50,342 nt of DNA from a virus. Under the pieces are notes generated by a model that worked only from the letters and a program-made list of their open reading frames with translations, was not told where the DNA came from and did no database searches. Below, piece after piece: positions 16,301-25,028 of this stretch (positions are counted from its first letter, which is position 1; each line of letters starts with the position of its first letter). The position numbers and the translations under genes are program-made. The DNA lies in IMG/VR virus record IMGVR_UViG_3300030333_004789, positions 1 to 50,342 of that record. The stretch is one strand, 5' to 3'.

Positions 16301-19300
16301 AGGTAGTCTACGTCAGAAAGGTCTTCAATCTCCGAGTCATCTCTTATTGATTCATCGTAGAATTTTTTAGCTCTTTCAATAGCCTCACTGGTATCCATAT
16401 CAAGAGTTATGGCTTCACCCTTCAAGGCTTTGTTTAAATATTTCTTTACCCTGTTGTTTAGTATTTGAACTTCTTCAAACGCAGCGCGTACTGCCTGCCT
16501 GTGTTCAGGCTTACGCATATCAGCAGGGTTTTCTGCCCTAACAAAAAGAGGGTAAACCCTCGTATTTAGTTTCTGGGTTTTTATCCACTCATCCATAGTG
16601 AGTTCCCCTTCAGGAACCCGGACTCCGGTCAAGACTTCTAACATGGACTCGTTAGCCTTGCCGTTTACCATGTATGGTCTCCCAATAAACTGCTGACCAA
16701 ACTCAGGGTCTGGGGATAAAAATATTCCAGTCCTTCTTGTGTTGCGCTCGTCTTCCTTTTTAACAACTTTGCCATCATGCAGTGACAGGCGAGCATCAAA
16801 GTCTACAATGTCCCCCTCGCCAACTTGCAATACATTGGTGGCATGAAACATTACCTGAGGATAATAATTGAAAAGAGTTTCTATTATGGGAACCTCAGTT
16901 GCAGGTGTCCTAGGAACATTACGCCCAAGGACATCTCCGATTTGAGGTTCGGGTTTACTGCCGTCATCATAAGCAAACTTGTACCACTTACGTGGTTGTC
17001 CATCAGGACTCACGTCAGATAAAAGCTGATGGAACTCAGGTGAGTTTGTTATTATTGAGTTGCCAAAAAATTCCCTGAACTCAGGAGTTGATACCTGAGA
17101 CTGGTTCATCTTAATTCTTGATGGGTCAACGGCCCCTACTTCAATCCAGCCCGGAGCATCTCTGTCTGGAAACATTGCATCGTCTAAAGGCTCAAAGGGG
17201 TCTTCCCCTCTGCGCTCTTCCACGGCAAGCTGTTCTTCTTCAGTTAGCTTTTCGTCTACGATATAAAATTCCAAGCCGTTGGAATAAATAACCTGACCCT
17301 TCTCTAGGGCTTTGCTAACCCTAGCTTTGTAGTCCTGTGATCCAGCTATTTCAGATTCAATCTTAGGCTCCTTGGCAATAATGATATCGCCACGGCGTTG
17401 TACGTTTCCAAATTTGCTTTCAATTTCTGACAGGTAGTCAGCCGCCTTCCTGTTCTCCTGCCAGTTGTCTGGCTTTGTCTTAGGTGAAGCCCCCCTCCCC
17501 GTCCTGTTCCCTTCAAAGATTTTAAAGTAAACAGTACCTCCGGGCTTAACTGCATTAGCTGCCTGAGCTATAACCAACTGACGACCACGCGCTTCTTTAA
17601 TCACATTAAGCACGTTGTTTACAGTAACAGTATCGGCTTGCCCGTTGGCAATCCTAGCTACTACTTGATCGTTATGCTCTACAGTCCTATTGAAGGGATC
17701 ATAAATTAAATTCTCAACGCCCAGTGATTTTAAGTATTCAGTAGCGTTGTCAAACCTACCGCCCCCTATGTCTGCGTTTATTCCACCGGGAACAAACTCA
17801 ACAAATTTAGATGTGAAGGTAGTAGGCATCCTGCCTTGGTTTATTGAAGTGTCGGCAGAAGAGATGTCTTGGGCAGGGTAGCTCCATAAGTTAAGCCCCC
17901 TTCCAATTGACCCACTAACATAATCTTCAGAAAGACCAGTGGGAGTGTCAGCCAAAAGGTCTGTTATTTTAACCGGCCTGTTCTTCAGGAAGATTGAAGA
18001 GTACAACCTGTTAGCAATGCGCCAAAACCTTTCAGGAGTAACCCCTGTTCCGTAACCATCAGAATCCATTTCGGCTTCCACTGCTTCTAGGAACTGATAT
18101 GTGAAGGTGGCTCGCTGCCACTCTTCAAAAGTCTTTGCCTTCTCAAGCTTCTTCTTTGCCTTGGCTAGGCCAGCTTTAACTTGAGACCTGTAAGCCTCGT
18201 TACCCTCCCGCTTAACGCTTTCAGGTAAAAGCTTCGCAGTGGCGTGCGCTATTTCATGCGCTATTGTTTCAGGTGAAACACCCTGAGATGTTGAGACCTC
18301 AGCTATGTTAAGCAATGTGTTGAACGTGCCATCATATTCAACCAACTGCTCACCTGTCTCACTGTCTATACTACCTGTGATCTTGAACGTAAGAAACTCT
18401 AAGACAGAAGGATCAAGACGCTTCAGGAACATCTTGGTAAACTCTCTTGCTTCTTCAGTAAGCCCGTTGTCCTTGCGGTTAATTAGGTCAAGGATTTGGT
18501 CGTACCCTTTTGCTTCTGGCAAATCAGGCACAACGGTTTTCATTGGCTTGCGCTTGCCTCTCATTACGTTACCAGAAAGAACGTCTTTTATTTCTATGAG
18601 GTGGCGAGCTAGACGCTCTGGCTCTGGATGGCCAGACCGCTTGGCAAATCTTAGAGCAGCAGCTTCGTCCTCTTCCGTCATTGAATACGGATCAAGGTTT
18701 AGTTCCTCAAGGAGCTTTGCGGCCTGTGGGTTATTCTCAATTTGCTTGGCAATATTTAATACGAACTGCCTGTCTTCTATCTCCTCCATTGAGGACTGAG
18801 ACTCTTCATCTTTAAGTTCAGTTGCCGCATTAGATATGCTGTCTTCCAGTTCTGTCCTAGCATCTTGGGTCTGAGATATAGACTCATCGTCCTGCATCAC
18901 TCCCTCTGGCAACTCGTCTTCCCTGATTTCTGTTACTTCCTGTAATTGCCCCTCTGCTGTTTCAACAGCTACAGTCTGCGTGGTTCTAGCAGTTCTAGCG
19001 GCAGGTAACTGTTCTTGCATCTGTTCATATGACTTCAGCCCAGTGGGAGCGCGGTTAACTTTTTCGTATGCAGATGTAAGCAACCTAGCTATCGCAGTTT
19101 CCTTGGTGGTGGACATCCTTGTCCTAGCCTTTAGTGACCTAGCAAGTTTAGCTACCTGCTCCTCAGGCTCTCCAACTAGATTAGAATACCTTGATGCTCC
19201 GTCTTTCTCTGTGAAGGCGTATGAACTAATAGCCTTCATTAAAAGACTAGCCAGTTGGGTTGGGCTTTCTATTGCGCCAGTGTAAACAGATGGTCTCTTC

Positions 19301-21840
19301 TGGCCTCTGGCTGTCTCCTTGGACTCGCTTAATGCTATCAAAGCACGGACGTGTTCAAGTGTGATGGAACCATCGTTCGCCCCTTTACGTAAAACTTCTT
19401 TTATGGAGGGGGCTTTAACTTTATCAATAACATCCTGTAGTTTTTCAAAAGCAGGAGATGTCTCAAGCATCCTCCGCTCTGTTGACTTGAGTAAATCTGG
19501 ATCAGTTATCTCCCACGTCTCAGTCCCTTCAGTAATTGACTTGGCAATAAACTGGGGAGTTGTAATTGATTTAGGAATCTTCGCCCCAATTAAACGCCGC
19601 TTGCTCCCCTTCCCTTCTGAAAACCTTTGTATGGCTTTGTTATCTTTTAGTGAAAGCTTCTGTATGAACTTCCCGCTTTCATCAATAACCCCAATGCTAA
19701 ACTTCTTAGACTTCCTGTTATACTTCAGGTAAGCGGGGCGACCTTGTATATCCACGCCAAGGTCTATCTGCTCAGAAGCTTTGCTCCCGTCAATAACATC
19801 AGAGTACACCTGAGTAATCTTTTTGTCCTTACCCCTCTTCCCTCTTGGGGCAGCAACAACATAGTTGTCCTCGTCTTCTGTCACCTCAGGCTCAGGAGTT
19901 ACCTCTGGAGATGGCTCAGGCTGTTTATAATCTTGGGTTATAGGAGACTCTTCAGCCTCCTCTGGAGCAGGCTCAGGTGCGGGGGCGGGAGTGATAGGTC
20001 TTGGCCCTTGCGGTGGTGCTGGCGGTGTGGTTGTCCCTATGCCTACATCCCCATCTTTTGGTGTGGTTGTCCCTATGCCTACATCCCCATCTTCAACCGT
20101 GGCAGACTCTTGCTGTTTCCTTAGTAGGCTTTCCTGTTCCTTTCGGATTCTTTCATCTGCCCTAGCCTCTGCTGTCCTTTGGTTAAATTCTGTAGCACTG
20201 ATTCCTCCTGCTTTCTCTAGGTCTTCTGACCTAACCATACCCCTTGCCTGCAAGGCTTCAAACTCCTCGGCAATATATCTTTGACGCCGATTCTCTATGG
20301 CTATTCTCTCAAGAGCCGCATCTCTTTCTTCTGGGGTGGCTGTCTTTTCTTCTCTTTCCAGTCTGGCTTCTTCAAGCTCCGCATACGCCTCCTCTTCTTC
20401 AAGTTCACGCTCTGTGAAGATAGCCAAATCGTCTACGGGTTTTGTTTCTGCTGGAGTAGTTCCGGTTGCGGCTGATTCCTCTGTGGTTGATTCCGCTCTT
20501 TCTTTACCCTCTTCTATTGCCTTCGCAATCTCTTCCTCTTGCTCCCTCTTAAACTGCAAAGACAACTTCACCTGTTCGTCAGCCATTTGGCTGGCCTGTT
20601 CTTCAGTTATCTCCGGGTTGTCTTTAAGTGCGGCAGCTTTAAATGCCTTGTGCATTGACCGCACATCACCAGCTTCGCTTATTCTTTGCTGTGTGGCAGT
20701 CATAACCACACCTGCTCCTGTGATCTTGGCTCCGACAACCCCTCCGATAAGTGCAGCATGAAGGGCTTGTCCTAGTATTTCATCTGCTGACCTATCCGGG
20801 TCATATGACATCCTTGCAACAATGCCCTGTGCAAGCTGATCAAGCCCCTCCTCAGAAGCCTCAACCCCTCCTTGAGTAATTACTGCTTTAGCAAACTCAG
20901 TAAACCCAACCTTGCCTGATGCAGTAGGGGTAAACAGTCTGTTGAGAATCCAAGCGTCACCCTTCAGGCCGTATGCAGCAACAAGCCCAGCAGTTATCAA
21001 ACCTGATGCAACAGCAGGGTAAAAAGCATCACCCTGTACCGAGTCATAAGCCTTCTTCTGAAGGGCCAGCGGGTTAGCGTCAGGGTTTTCTTTCTTCAGC
21101 CTCTCCAACTCAGTATTTGCGTACCCATCAACAGCCGCACCGTAAGTACCACCTGCTGATCTAGAGCCATGAATAAGAGAAAGAGAGCCTATGGTGGCCA
21201 TCCTTCCAGCTTTAGCCGCTGCCTCTGCACTGATGCCTGTGCTGTAAAGCGCAAAAGGTCTGGCAGCACTAGTGGTTCCAACAAAAGCACCACCACCTCT
21301 TAACCCTAATTGAACACCTTTACCTATGCCTGCGGTTCCAAGAAGAAAAGGTATCTCTTGCCCTAATGCTGTTCCGACATCCCTAGAAAAATCATACAGT
21401 CCCCGTGTAGATGCGTTTATATCTATGCTTTCATCTTGCCTGCGCTTCTCTTCCTCAAGGTTTAGTTGCGCGGCCTTCCTAAGTTCTCTTGCTTGAAACT
21501 GATCATCAGGAGAACCGAAAGCCCCTTGCCACATCTCTCCGATACCAGCAGCTTCTAAGGCAAGTGCTTCAGGAACATTTTCTAGTCCATACTGTAACCC
21601 AGTCATGGGGTTACTTAATGGGGCGGTTTGAAGATACCCCATGTCTTGGGAGGAAATGTCAGGGTCTTCCCACCAAGCTAAGTCACTAAACAGATCACTG
21701 CCGGTAATCGGCTCGTATCCTTGGCCAGTAATCTGGTCAAATCTTTCTGCGTTGAGTGTCGCCCATTCTTTTCTCTCAGGCTTTGACCACTCATTGAAAG
21801 AATCAAGAAAGTCTTCTTCAGTAAAATAGCTATTTGCCAT
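10354..21840 (-). CDS. Giant polyvalent protein: metalloprotease motif, methyltransferase-like and ADP-ribosyltransferase domains
   Basis: A 3828-aa single frame. The N-terminal 400 residues contain Gly/Ala-rich hydrophobic stretches (IPFLLGTAGIGKG, SGLITAGLVAAYGLKG). A charged low-complexity region with Pro repeats (about 430-680) follows, including two copies of a 12-residue repeat. SPETIAHEIAHATAKLLP at about 1190-1207 is a zincin HExxH motif. Residues about 1340-1470 look like a Rossmann methyltransferase (NADIGGGRFDNATEYL, VKPGGTVYFKIFEG). Residues about 1580-1985 match the ADP-ribosyltransferase domain of phage polyvalent proteins (TPEFREFFGNS, MFHATN, TGIFLSPDPEFGQQF, FVRAENPADMR, LKSAIGNKGTF). 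Long helical stretches fill the remainder, with a hydrophobic patch near 3430. Such proteins are thought to be packaged and injected with the DNA. Last gene of the minus-strand virion operon. Confidence 0.85.
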   Translation of the reverse strand: MANSYFTEEDFLDSFNEWSKPERKEWATLNAERFDQITGQGYEPITGSDLFSDLAWWEDPDISSQDMGYLQTAPLSNPMTGLQYGLENVPEALALEAAGIGEMWQGAFGSPDDQFQARELRKAAQLNLEEEKRRQDESIDINASTRGLYDFSRDVGTALGQEIPFLLGTAGIGKGVQLGLRGGGAFVGTTSAARPFALYSTGISAEAAAKAGRMATIGSLSLIHGSRSAGGTYGAAVDGYANTELERLKKENPDANPLALQKKAYDSVQGDAFYPAVASGLITAGLVAAYGLKGDAWILNRLFTPTASGKVGFTEFAKAVITQGGVEASEEGLDQLAQGIVARMSYDPDRSADEILGQALHAALIGGVVGAKITGAGVVMTATQQRISEAGDVRSMHKAFKAAALKDNPEITEEQASQMADEQVKLSLQFKREQEEEIAKAIEEGKERAESTTEESAATGTTPAETKPVDDLAIFTERELEEEEAYAELEEARLEREEKTATPEERDAALERIAIENRRQRYIAEEFEALQARGMVRSEDLEKAGGISATEFNQRTAEARADERIRKEQESLLRKQQESATVEDGDVGIGTTTPKDGDVGIGTTTPPAPPQGPRPITPAPAPEPAPEEAEESPITQDYKQPEPSPEVTPEPEVTEDEDNYVVAAPRGKRGKDKKITQVYSDVIDGSKASEQIDLGVDIQGRPAYLKYNRKSKKFSIGVIDESGKFIQKLSLKDNKAIQRFSEGKGSKRRLIGAKIPKSITTPQFIAKSITEGTETWEITDPDLLKSTERRMLETSPAFEKLQDVIDKVKAPSIKEVLRKGANDGSITLEHVRALIALSESKETARGQKRPSVYTGAIESPTQLASLLMKAISSYAFTEKDGASRYSNLVGEPEEQVAKLARSLKARTRMSTTKETAIARLLTSAYEKVNRAPTGLKSYEQMQEQLPAARTARTTQTVAVETAEGQLQEVTEIREDELPEGVMQDDESISQTQDARTELEDSISNAATELKDEESQSSMEEIEDRQFVLNIAKQIENNPQAAKLLEELNLDPYSMTEEDEAAALRFAKRSGHPEPERLARHLIEIKDVLSGNVMRGKRKPMKTVVPDLPEAKGYDQILDLINRKDNGLTEEAREFTKMFLKRLDPSVLEFLTFKITGSIDSETGEQLVEYDGTFNTLLNIAEVSTSQGVSPETIAHEIAHATAKLLPESVKREGNEAYRSQVKAGLAKAKKKLEKAKTFEEWQRATFTYQFLEAVEAEMDSDGYGTGVTPERFWRIANRLYSSIFLKNRPVKITDLLADTPTGLSEDYVSGSIGRGLNLWSYPAQDISSADTSINQGRMPTTFTSKFVEFVPGGINADIGGGRFDNATEYLKSLGVENLIYDPFNRTVEHNDQVVARIANGQADTVTVNNVLNVIKEARGRQLVIAQAANAVKPGGTVYFKIFEGNRTGRGASPKTKPDNWQENRKAADYLSEIESKFGNVQRRGDIIIAKEPKIESEIAGSQDYKARVSKALEKGQVIYSNGLEFYIVDEKLTEEEQLAVEERRGEDPFEPLDDAMFPDRDAPGWIEVGAVDPSRIKMNQSQVSTPEFREFFGNSIITNSPEFHQLLSDVSPDGQPRKWYKFAYDDGSKPEPQIGDVLGRNVPRTPATEVPIIETLFNYYPQVMFHATNVLQVGEGDIVDFDARLSLHDGKVVKKEDERNTRRTGIFLSPDPEFGQQFIGRPYMVNGKANESMLEVLTGVRVPEGELTMDEWIKTQKLNTRVYPLFVRAENPADMRKPEHRQAVRAAFEEVQILNNRVKKYLNKALKGEAITLDMDTSEAIERAKKFYDESIRDDSEIEDLSDVDYLYEDEVDYAQDFLSSEISGLNDVAREKNESDKQEVLEAVELLSKGFATSKVDHFLRGGIPTKTITAAIDGARVRFEPREEVFLNRAEWSRVEALSRFMEFAGFDSYFVTETGRTNLAVFSGDQLKSAIGNKGTFSRTPGSGISGSITQSESDVLNELLQEIYPLINPDEFYARGLTDRAQRGVFKKALDVALSIVDAMTLAITSGKNISAKARQDYRRFFKKVEGMLKTGKGLKFDQASDPLGMLRHHAGPVPHISSLGSAKMLKNSIDLREKSGRPDQRDILLGQSVAAYSDLEKIIRKYIPDDLSTGAYNILQMQIADEIGQVIAETGFDVKNYERQYNDFIADGRPELAAALTHSSLQLLKRVQSRHQNIIKRTQELIESLDTKKVKTQLELATKAFDRLAISEELSRDINKQLDAALTSLTVTETDPRALNALVAIAGDEKTLVRMRTERVKRQDDSEGELLVKDRAVRMARYLASSATGNNLLTINPNQTAADVVVLADQILEKFFLERKLQGNPVPETGSFAYKGWRAAAGLLAANHSLKENALAVAFQQEEEITEAQLGKFAQNLIKGVENQNPKKKTKEIAKATRRVRDYTRQEERRRLVFQKHYKVVNDLLQDIQSHYEASQIAYQFLQDPEFQDYLMLLNKNIKAMETPTFMRRDKDNKLVLVDGVLPEAYSKGEILVPVPDPSDKGPGQLVPVKIMSNDKGTEQLEKLQVAYQGILDWLAEHPPNPETGENTHLYYDYYEHWRRALEYTYYSELVQHPKQNVRRFLTNLNLTVLDQLLNNIPARTAEVAKQLSRKYNLYFARMGAWRARHEDAWLNRMVAAAKSHGYKYSLTDESTQDAIDNWESTVGNELRHSHQEEGRNLQEGDPLLASEIGVTKEDMELLRYEGMMTREAYALNQEISALDKSVTPTYIVEQGVETGQKKIVRLPVSKGETFLPRVFSEQGRALARAWRSEKTSSNNFLDFADENGNVDNTVWAGVFDRLFNPRPAALFSFLADRNPQFIRKASMVVYGNEEVPLEEIYLQAANRIQTGELKTAEDVASYLSDESGLPLADLKAVIISEYRNILNSVEAMVLESENADALVSYSSFKQDSPFTKARGNQIAPYYFYQHGFKNQADIARFALMGASKPLENLVQGMKSIRSEMEELLNWIARREDELTRPGGKFENKTRKSRRVQQYIGKELDLLVEEGTYYGPPLQQIKYLIRMLDQYTDSFANAYGMGSAGTKEDFMPQLWQRGAGTMIGGTLVSGGILIKNGLDSSVIGGSQLAFVQGQTGASAYLRGLLWRLPMSAGKFLFSTARSVPKFALGVDVGLTAQGKKLKPRVNFNKPDLFFKSVPALFQAARNAKGIHKITAPIRGFLAPVIEEFAGNMPMRVIEHKTLDEYGLGMPITPIETEVAFQNDMSTGGRGVNEFDSPSAVIQATGRTGQAALAEVEAVLALTQKTVFPRLGDIVGNDQTFQLGMSFINNIDSRLRHVFIERQEAGVSLNEEITEEELLGRYLGVMRANKASFNAALEMLSRGGVTNFQKEARDFLRELKKYMEETDSSRPAKAPVKFLTDQQRAAVAVGYATLVNAAVPSNRPFVTRLNKLNNLMLALMGWSTNAVQVMGDSTFNRTSRRGTRGDRAVQMFAALMFIIAMGGIGSIPEQHIAMYLINLWNSWALGRKSTKAYPYERPKDEQARAYLALAAEIWPMLGPWLSSVAEPGGQPMRGAMHPGSLMIGKSGTVMRYVMETSMTGDPTYGLRTFSNGLNPMTGVIDNYSEYGRGRLAFDNALRGLKRYSPAEDVKFFEQMSLIEAANAIKPYKHEADKLVSAIARSSGRNNNDPNRFDVANRLYNELVSKIVETVPPQGAPSGEREASIGTMDVTEAEGMVQQLLKRRNPLYYARKTRLSKSALESEMSRFKEVDSDWYTETMGVLENFDDFVAGKSPDFRRPQSIYGKEEVEKIILPRRSRMPSGRIPIRPMPSGI
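20024..20095 (-). repeat. Perfect-start tandem repeat, 2 x 36 bp
   Basis: Two adjacent 36-base units differ only at their last bases. They encode GDVGIGTTTP-type 12-residue units in the Pro-rich linker of the giant protein. The in-frame unit length suggests slippage or selection for linker length. Confidence 0.85.
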
Positions 21841-21843
21841 TGA

Positions 21844-24030
21844 TTATTCCCCCACCATAAACGCTTTTCTCACTCTGTTTAGAGCGTCTTCCCTTACTGC
21901 ATCGTCATCACTATTTAATTCCAACACGTTCCCGTCTCTGTCAAGTACTCTGTATAAACCAGAATCAATAACTTCTCTTAGGGCAGACAGAGCAGCCATT
22001 CTTTTAAGGGCGGCATCATCAGACACGCTACCCGTAGCACGGATTTGATCAGCCTTATCAGAAGCCAGTTGGAATAATTGGGCAACTGTTATTGTCGGCC
22101 TTGAATTGGGGTCTTGCATATAGGTTACAGGAGTCCCTTCTGGGAACTGCTGATAAACCGGCCTTGGCTTACCGCTTGTTGGTAATTCTCCTACTTGGTA
22201 ATTTATAGCTGGGCCGACTGGGGATTCTTCAGCGGGGCCACCTATGGGTAAAAACGGAGGAGGAGGCGTTAACGATTCAGTAACAACAGGTGTAATGGGA
22301 ACATTGTCTCCAGTAACAGGAACCGGAACAACTTCAGGTTCTGGAACAGGGACAGGAGCAGGGGCTGGAACAGGAGCAGGGGCTGGGGCTGTAGATATCT
22401 GTGTTCCTTTTGGCCGCAAAGATGTAGGCTGAGGTGGCGGCTCAAGCACCGGAAGATCACCTCGGTTGCTTGGGTCTAAAGTAAAAGGATAGTCGTCCTC
22501 ATCAAGCGGAATATTGAGTTCATCTTTCCATTCAAGCTCGTTCTCCAAAACATCGGGGTTATCACGTAAGAATCTTTGGGCAGCAGGAGAATCCTTGCTA
22601 GTTAAGGCAAACCTAACTTGCTGTTTAAATTCATCAGCAGCCCTTTGGGCCTGCCGCTCGTTGAAATTGTTTCTTAGTTCGTTAAGGTAAGCTTCTTCTG
22701 CCTGCCTGCGCTCAACCCTACTAGGATCAGCCAAGTCTTGGGCGTCCCTGAAAGCCGCATCTCTCTGCCTTCTTTGATCATACTCAAAAGCCCTCTCCTC
22801 CGGGCTTGTAAAATAATCAGGCAAAGAGTCCACCACCAGTTGGCCACGGCTGTTGTAAAATGGCCTGCTTGTAGTCCTTCTAGGTTGAGTGGGCATGGTT
22901 GGCTGCACGCCCGTGCTGGTTGTTAAAGGATTAGGACTAGTAATCGGAGTTGAGGGAGAAGGCGGAGGGGGTGGTGGCGGTTCATTGTCTTTATTGAAAA
23001 GGTTCTCTATGTCCCACCTGTGTTGATACCTACCACCGCCACCTTCTGTAAAAGGATTAACCCACTTCCCTTCTTTTTGCGTGTCAAAAAAGTAAGGGTT
23101 TTGCATCCGCAGTATATTTTGTTGATTGTTAATGACGGCAAGCTGACTTTCGTTTTGCCCCCTTTTGGAATCTTCCAACTTCTGCCAAGCTTCAAGCACA
23201 TTATTTGCCTGAACTTCCCTGCTGTCTTGAATTGTATTCCACTCCCTAGCTTCTGCTTCAAGGCTGGTTTTTAATGGGTTGGAAAATGTAGAGCTAGAAA
23301 TATTAGAAGCATCCCAGCTTATCTGATCTCCCGATTTTAAATAATCAGCAACCCTACTAGCTGACTCTTTCTCTGCCGTGAACGCCTGCCTCTCTTTTGA
23401 AGTCTGATAGTCCGCTTCCCTTCTCGCAGCTTGATCAAGGGCAAAGCTAAAAGCATCTAGTTGCTCTGGTGTTCCACCGGCCCTAGCATATCCCGACAAT
23501 AGTTTTGTCTTGTTTGCTGACGTGGGGTTCTGACTGTATCTACCTAAAGCAGAAGAGCCGTAAGCACTAAGATTTTTTGCTTGTTTCCTCTCAGCTAAGT
23601 CTTGCTGCCTAGCCTGATAAGACATGGCCCTGCTTTGGGCTTGGCTCATAGCCCTCAACCTGTTGTTCTCACGCATCCTCTGCTCCTGAAGCAGCTTCAT
23701 TGCGAAGTCTCTCTTAGCTGCTTCAAGCTTTAACCTCTGCTGGTTGTTAGCAACAATAGCCTGCCTTTCCTTATTAGGGTCTCCTCCAGTTGCGGCAACA
23801 GCCTGAGAGAAAGAACCGTACGTGGCCTCAGGGTCTTCATTCTCAAACCAATACGAGCCACCTCCAGCGGCAAGGTCATCAGGTATATAGTAATCTGGCT
23901 CAATAAACCCTTGGGTCATTCCTACTGGAGCAGTGTTCCTTGCCCGCCCGGAACCTATGCCGCCTCTGTACTCATCCATATAGGGCAGGGCGTTTCTTGT
24001 TTTCCTCGCTATGTCGTAGAAAGTTGCCAT
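21844..24030 (-). CDS. Putative internal/ejection virion protein, Gln- and Pro-rich, 728 aa
   Basis: Not recognised by family. The first 130 residues include MATFYDIARKTRNALPYMDE and a long Arg/Gln/Ala helix (LKLEAAKRDFAMKLLQEQRM). The middle is Gln/Asn-rich, a poly-Pro stretch (EPPPPPPPSPS) lies near 350, and an AP/VP repeat near 550-570 precedes a helical tail. It lies between the giant protein and another Gln-rich protein and follows the motif at 24031. Its size, composition and position resemble the internal virion proteins that precede the large ejected protein in podoviruses; this is inference from position. Confidence 0.6.
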   Translation of the reverse strand: MATFYDIARKTRNALPYMDEYRGGIGSGRARNTAPVGMTQGFIEPDYYIPDDLAAGGGSYWFENEDPEATYGSFSQAVAATGGDPNKERQAIVANNQQRLKLEAAKRDFAMKLLQEQRMRENNRLRAMSQAQSRAMSYQARQQDLAERKQAKNLSAYGSSALGRYSQNPTSANKTKLLSGYARAGGTPEQLDAFSFALDQAARREADYQTSKERQAFTAEKESASRVADYLKSGDQISWDASNISSSTFSNPLKTSLEAEAREWNTIQDSREVQANNVLEAWQKLEDSKRGQNESQLAVINNQQNILRMQNPYFFDTQKEGKWVNPFTEGGGGRYQHRWDIENLFNKDNEPPPPPPPSPSTPITSPNPLTTSTGVQPTMPTQPRRTTSRPFYNSRGQLVVDSLPDYFTSPEERAFEYDQRRQRDAAFRDAQDLADPSRVERRQAEEAYLNELRNNFNERQAQRAADEFKQQVRFALTSKDSPAAQRFLRDNPDVLENELEWKDELNIPLDEDDYPFTLDPSNRGDLPVLEPPPQPTSLRPKGTQISTAPAPAPVPAPAPVPVPEPEVVPVPVTGDNVPITPVVTESLTPPPPFLPIGGPAEESPVGPAINYQVGELPTSGKPRPVYQQFPEGTPVTYMQDPNSRPTITVAQLFQLASDKADQIRATGSVSDDAALKRMAALSALREVIDSGLYRVLDRDGNVLELNSDDDAVREDALNRVRKAFMVGE
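22330..22400 (-). repeat. Ala-Pro/Val-Pro coding repeat
   Basis: On the plus strand the DNA cycles through GGAACAGGAGCAGGGGCT-like units, encoding APAPAPVPAPAPVPVPEP on the minus strand. It is a degenerate hinge-like repeat in the 728-aa virion protein. Confidence 0.7.
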
Positions 24031-24050
24031 AATAATCTCAGGTTATAGTG
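24031..24050 (-). promoter_or_regulatory. Recurring start-abutting motif, copy 3
   Basis: Read on the minus strand it is CACTATAACCTGAGATTATT, touching the ATG at 24030. It fills the whole 20-base gap between two virion genes. Confidence 0.65.
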
Positions 24051-25028
24051 CTAGACTCTTTCAAGAACCCTAGGGTAATTGTTGTATAATGGTGCTGCGT
24101 ATTGGTATCCGTACAAACCGTTCAGGGGATTAACTCCGTACCCCAAGAAAGGCTGCTTTGGGAATCTGGCAAACGGTTCAGTCTGGCCCATGTCGTAATT
24201 AACATATCCCGTATTGTATCCCGGTGCTGCGTAAGGCTGCATACCCTGAGCCTCAAGTGCTTCTTGGTATTCACGCGCTTGCGTGTACTCTGGGGTCTCC
24301 GCTAGATGGTAAATCTGATTAGTCCTATCTATCTGGCCTAGCTGCGCCAGCCTGTTAAGCTGCTGTCCTTGCATCTGGTTCCTTGCTTGGATAGGCATAA
24401 GCTCCCTTGCCGCAAGTGAATCCATTATCCCCTGACGCCTGCCAATGTTTGCAAGCTGCGCTCTGTTTAGGTAGTCCAAGTCAGCACGCCGTTGATTGGC
24501 AAGCTGGTTTGCAATGCCAACCTCAATTTGCTCACTCCTGTCAGCGGCCATTCTGTCCAATCTGCTGCCAGCCCCGCCACGGCTCCTAAAACCAGCAAGC
24601 TTTAAGTCTCTTCTGAGGTTCTGGCGTGCCAAGTCTCCTGCTCCACGCAAGGCACTGGCCTGTTCTGCCCTCAAGGAATCCAGCTTAGACTCCAGCCCAC
24701 CCCCGTATATGCCAGAAAGATAGTCGGCCTCCTCTGAGGCGTACCCCTTAACTGCACCCTTGTTCAAAGAGCCTTCATACCGGCGCAAAGCTGATTCTGT
24801 TTTCCTGTCTTGAGATGCCTGTCCTCCAAGAATATCCCGAACCCTGTCGGCAAGTTCTTGATTTCTTGGTGTGGCAACGGTTTCAAACGGAGCTTGTTTT
24901 TGCTGCTGAGATTGACCCGAAACAAGAGGCATGGCAAAGCGGTTGTCCCCTGTATTACCAATCCCTACAGAAGTGCCAATGCCTTGTCTTTTTTTATCTT
25001 GCAGCCTGTTGAAATAATTCACAGCCAT
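24051..25028 (-). CDS. Putative internal virion protein, 325 aa
   Basis: Not recognised. N-terminal Gln-rich stretch (SGQSQQQKQAPF), then a long helical region rich in Arg, Ala and Leu (about 70-230; for example LDSLRAEQASALRGAGDLAR and MAADRSEQIEVGIANQLANQ). A Tyr/Pro/Gly-rich tail ends LYGYQYAAPLYNNYPRVLERV. The pattern fits a structural adaptor or ejection protein like T7 gp14 in size class, but no sequence link can be claimed. Directly upstream in transcription of the 728-aa protein. Confidence 0.6.
   Translation of the reverse strand: MAVNYFNRLQDKKRQGIGTSVGIGNTGDNRFAMPLVSGQSQQQKQAPFETVATPRNQELADRVRDILGGQASQDRKTESALRRYEGSLNKGAVKGYASEEADYLSGIYGGGLESKLDSLRAEQASALRGAGDLARQNLRRDLKLAGFRSRGGAGSRLDRMAADRSEQIEVGIANQLANQRRADLDYLNRAQLANIGRRQGIMDSLAARELMPIQARNQMQGQQLNRLAQLGQIDRTNQIYHLAETPEYTQAREYQEALEAQGMQPYAAPGYNTGYVNYDMGQTEPFARFPKQPFLGYGVNPLNGLYGYQYAAPLYNNYPRVLERV

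Noticed and set aside
18305-20761. Plus-strand open frames antisense to the giant gene
   Set aside because: They follow the codon periodicity of the minus-strand gene, lack ribosome sites and have Ser/Leu-rich shadow composition.
10354-21840. Giant protein as an N4-type virion RNA polymerase
   Set aside because: Size and position fit, but I found no convincing T7/N4 polymerase motifs; the recognisable parts are protease, methyltransferase-like and ADP-ribosyltransferase.
22330-22400. CRISPR-like repeat array
   Set aside because: The repeats are direct coding repeats for Ala-Pro with no regular unique spacers.
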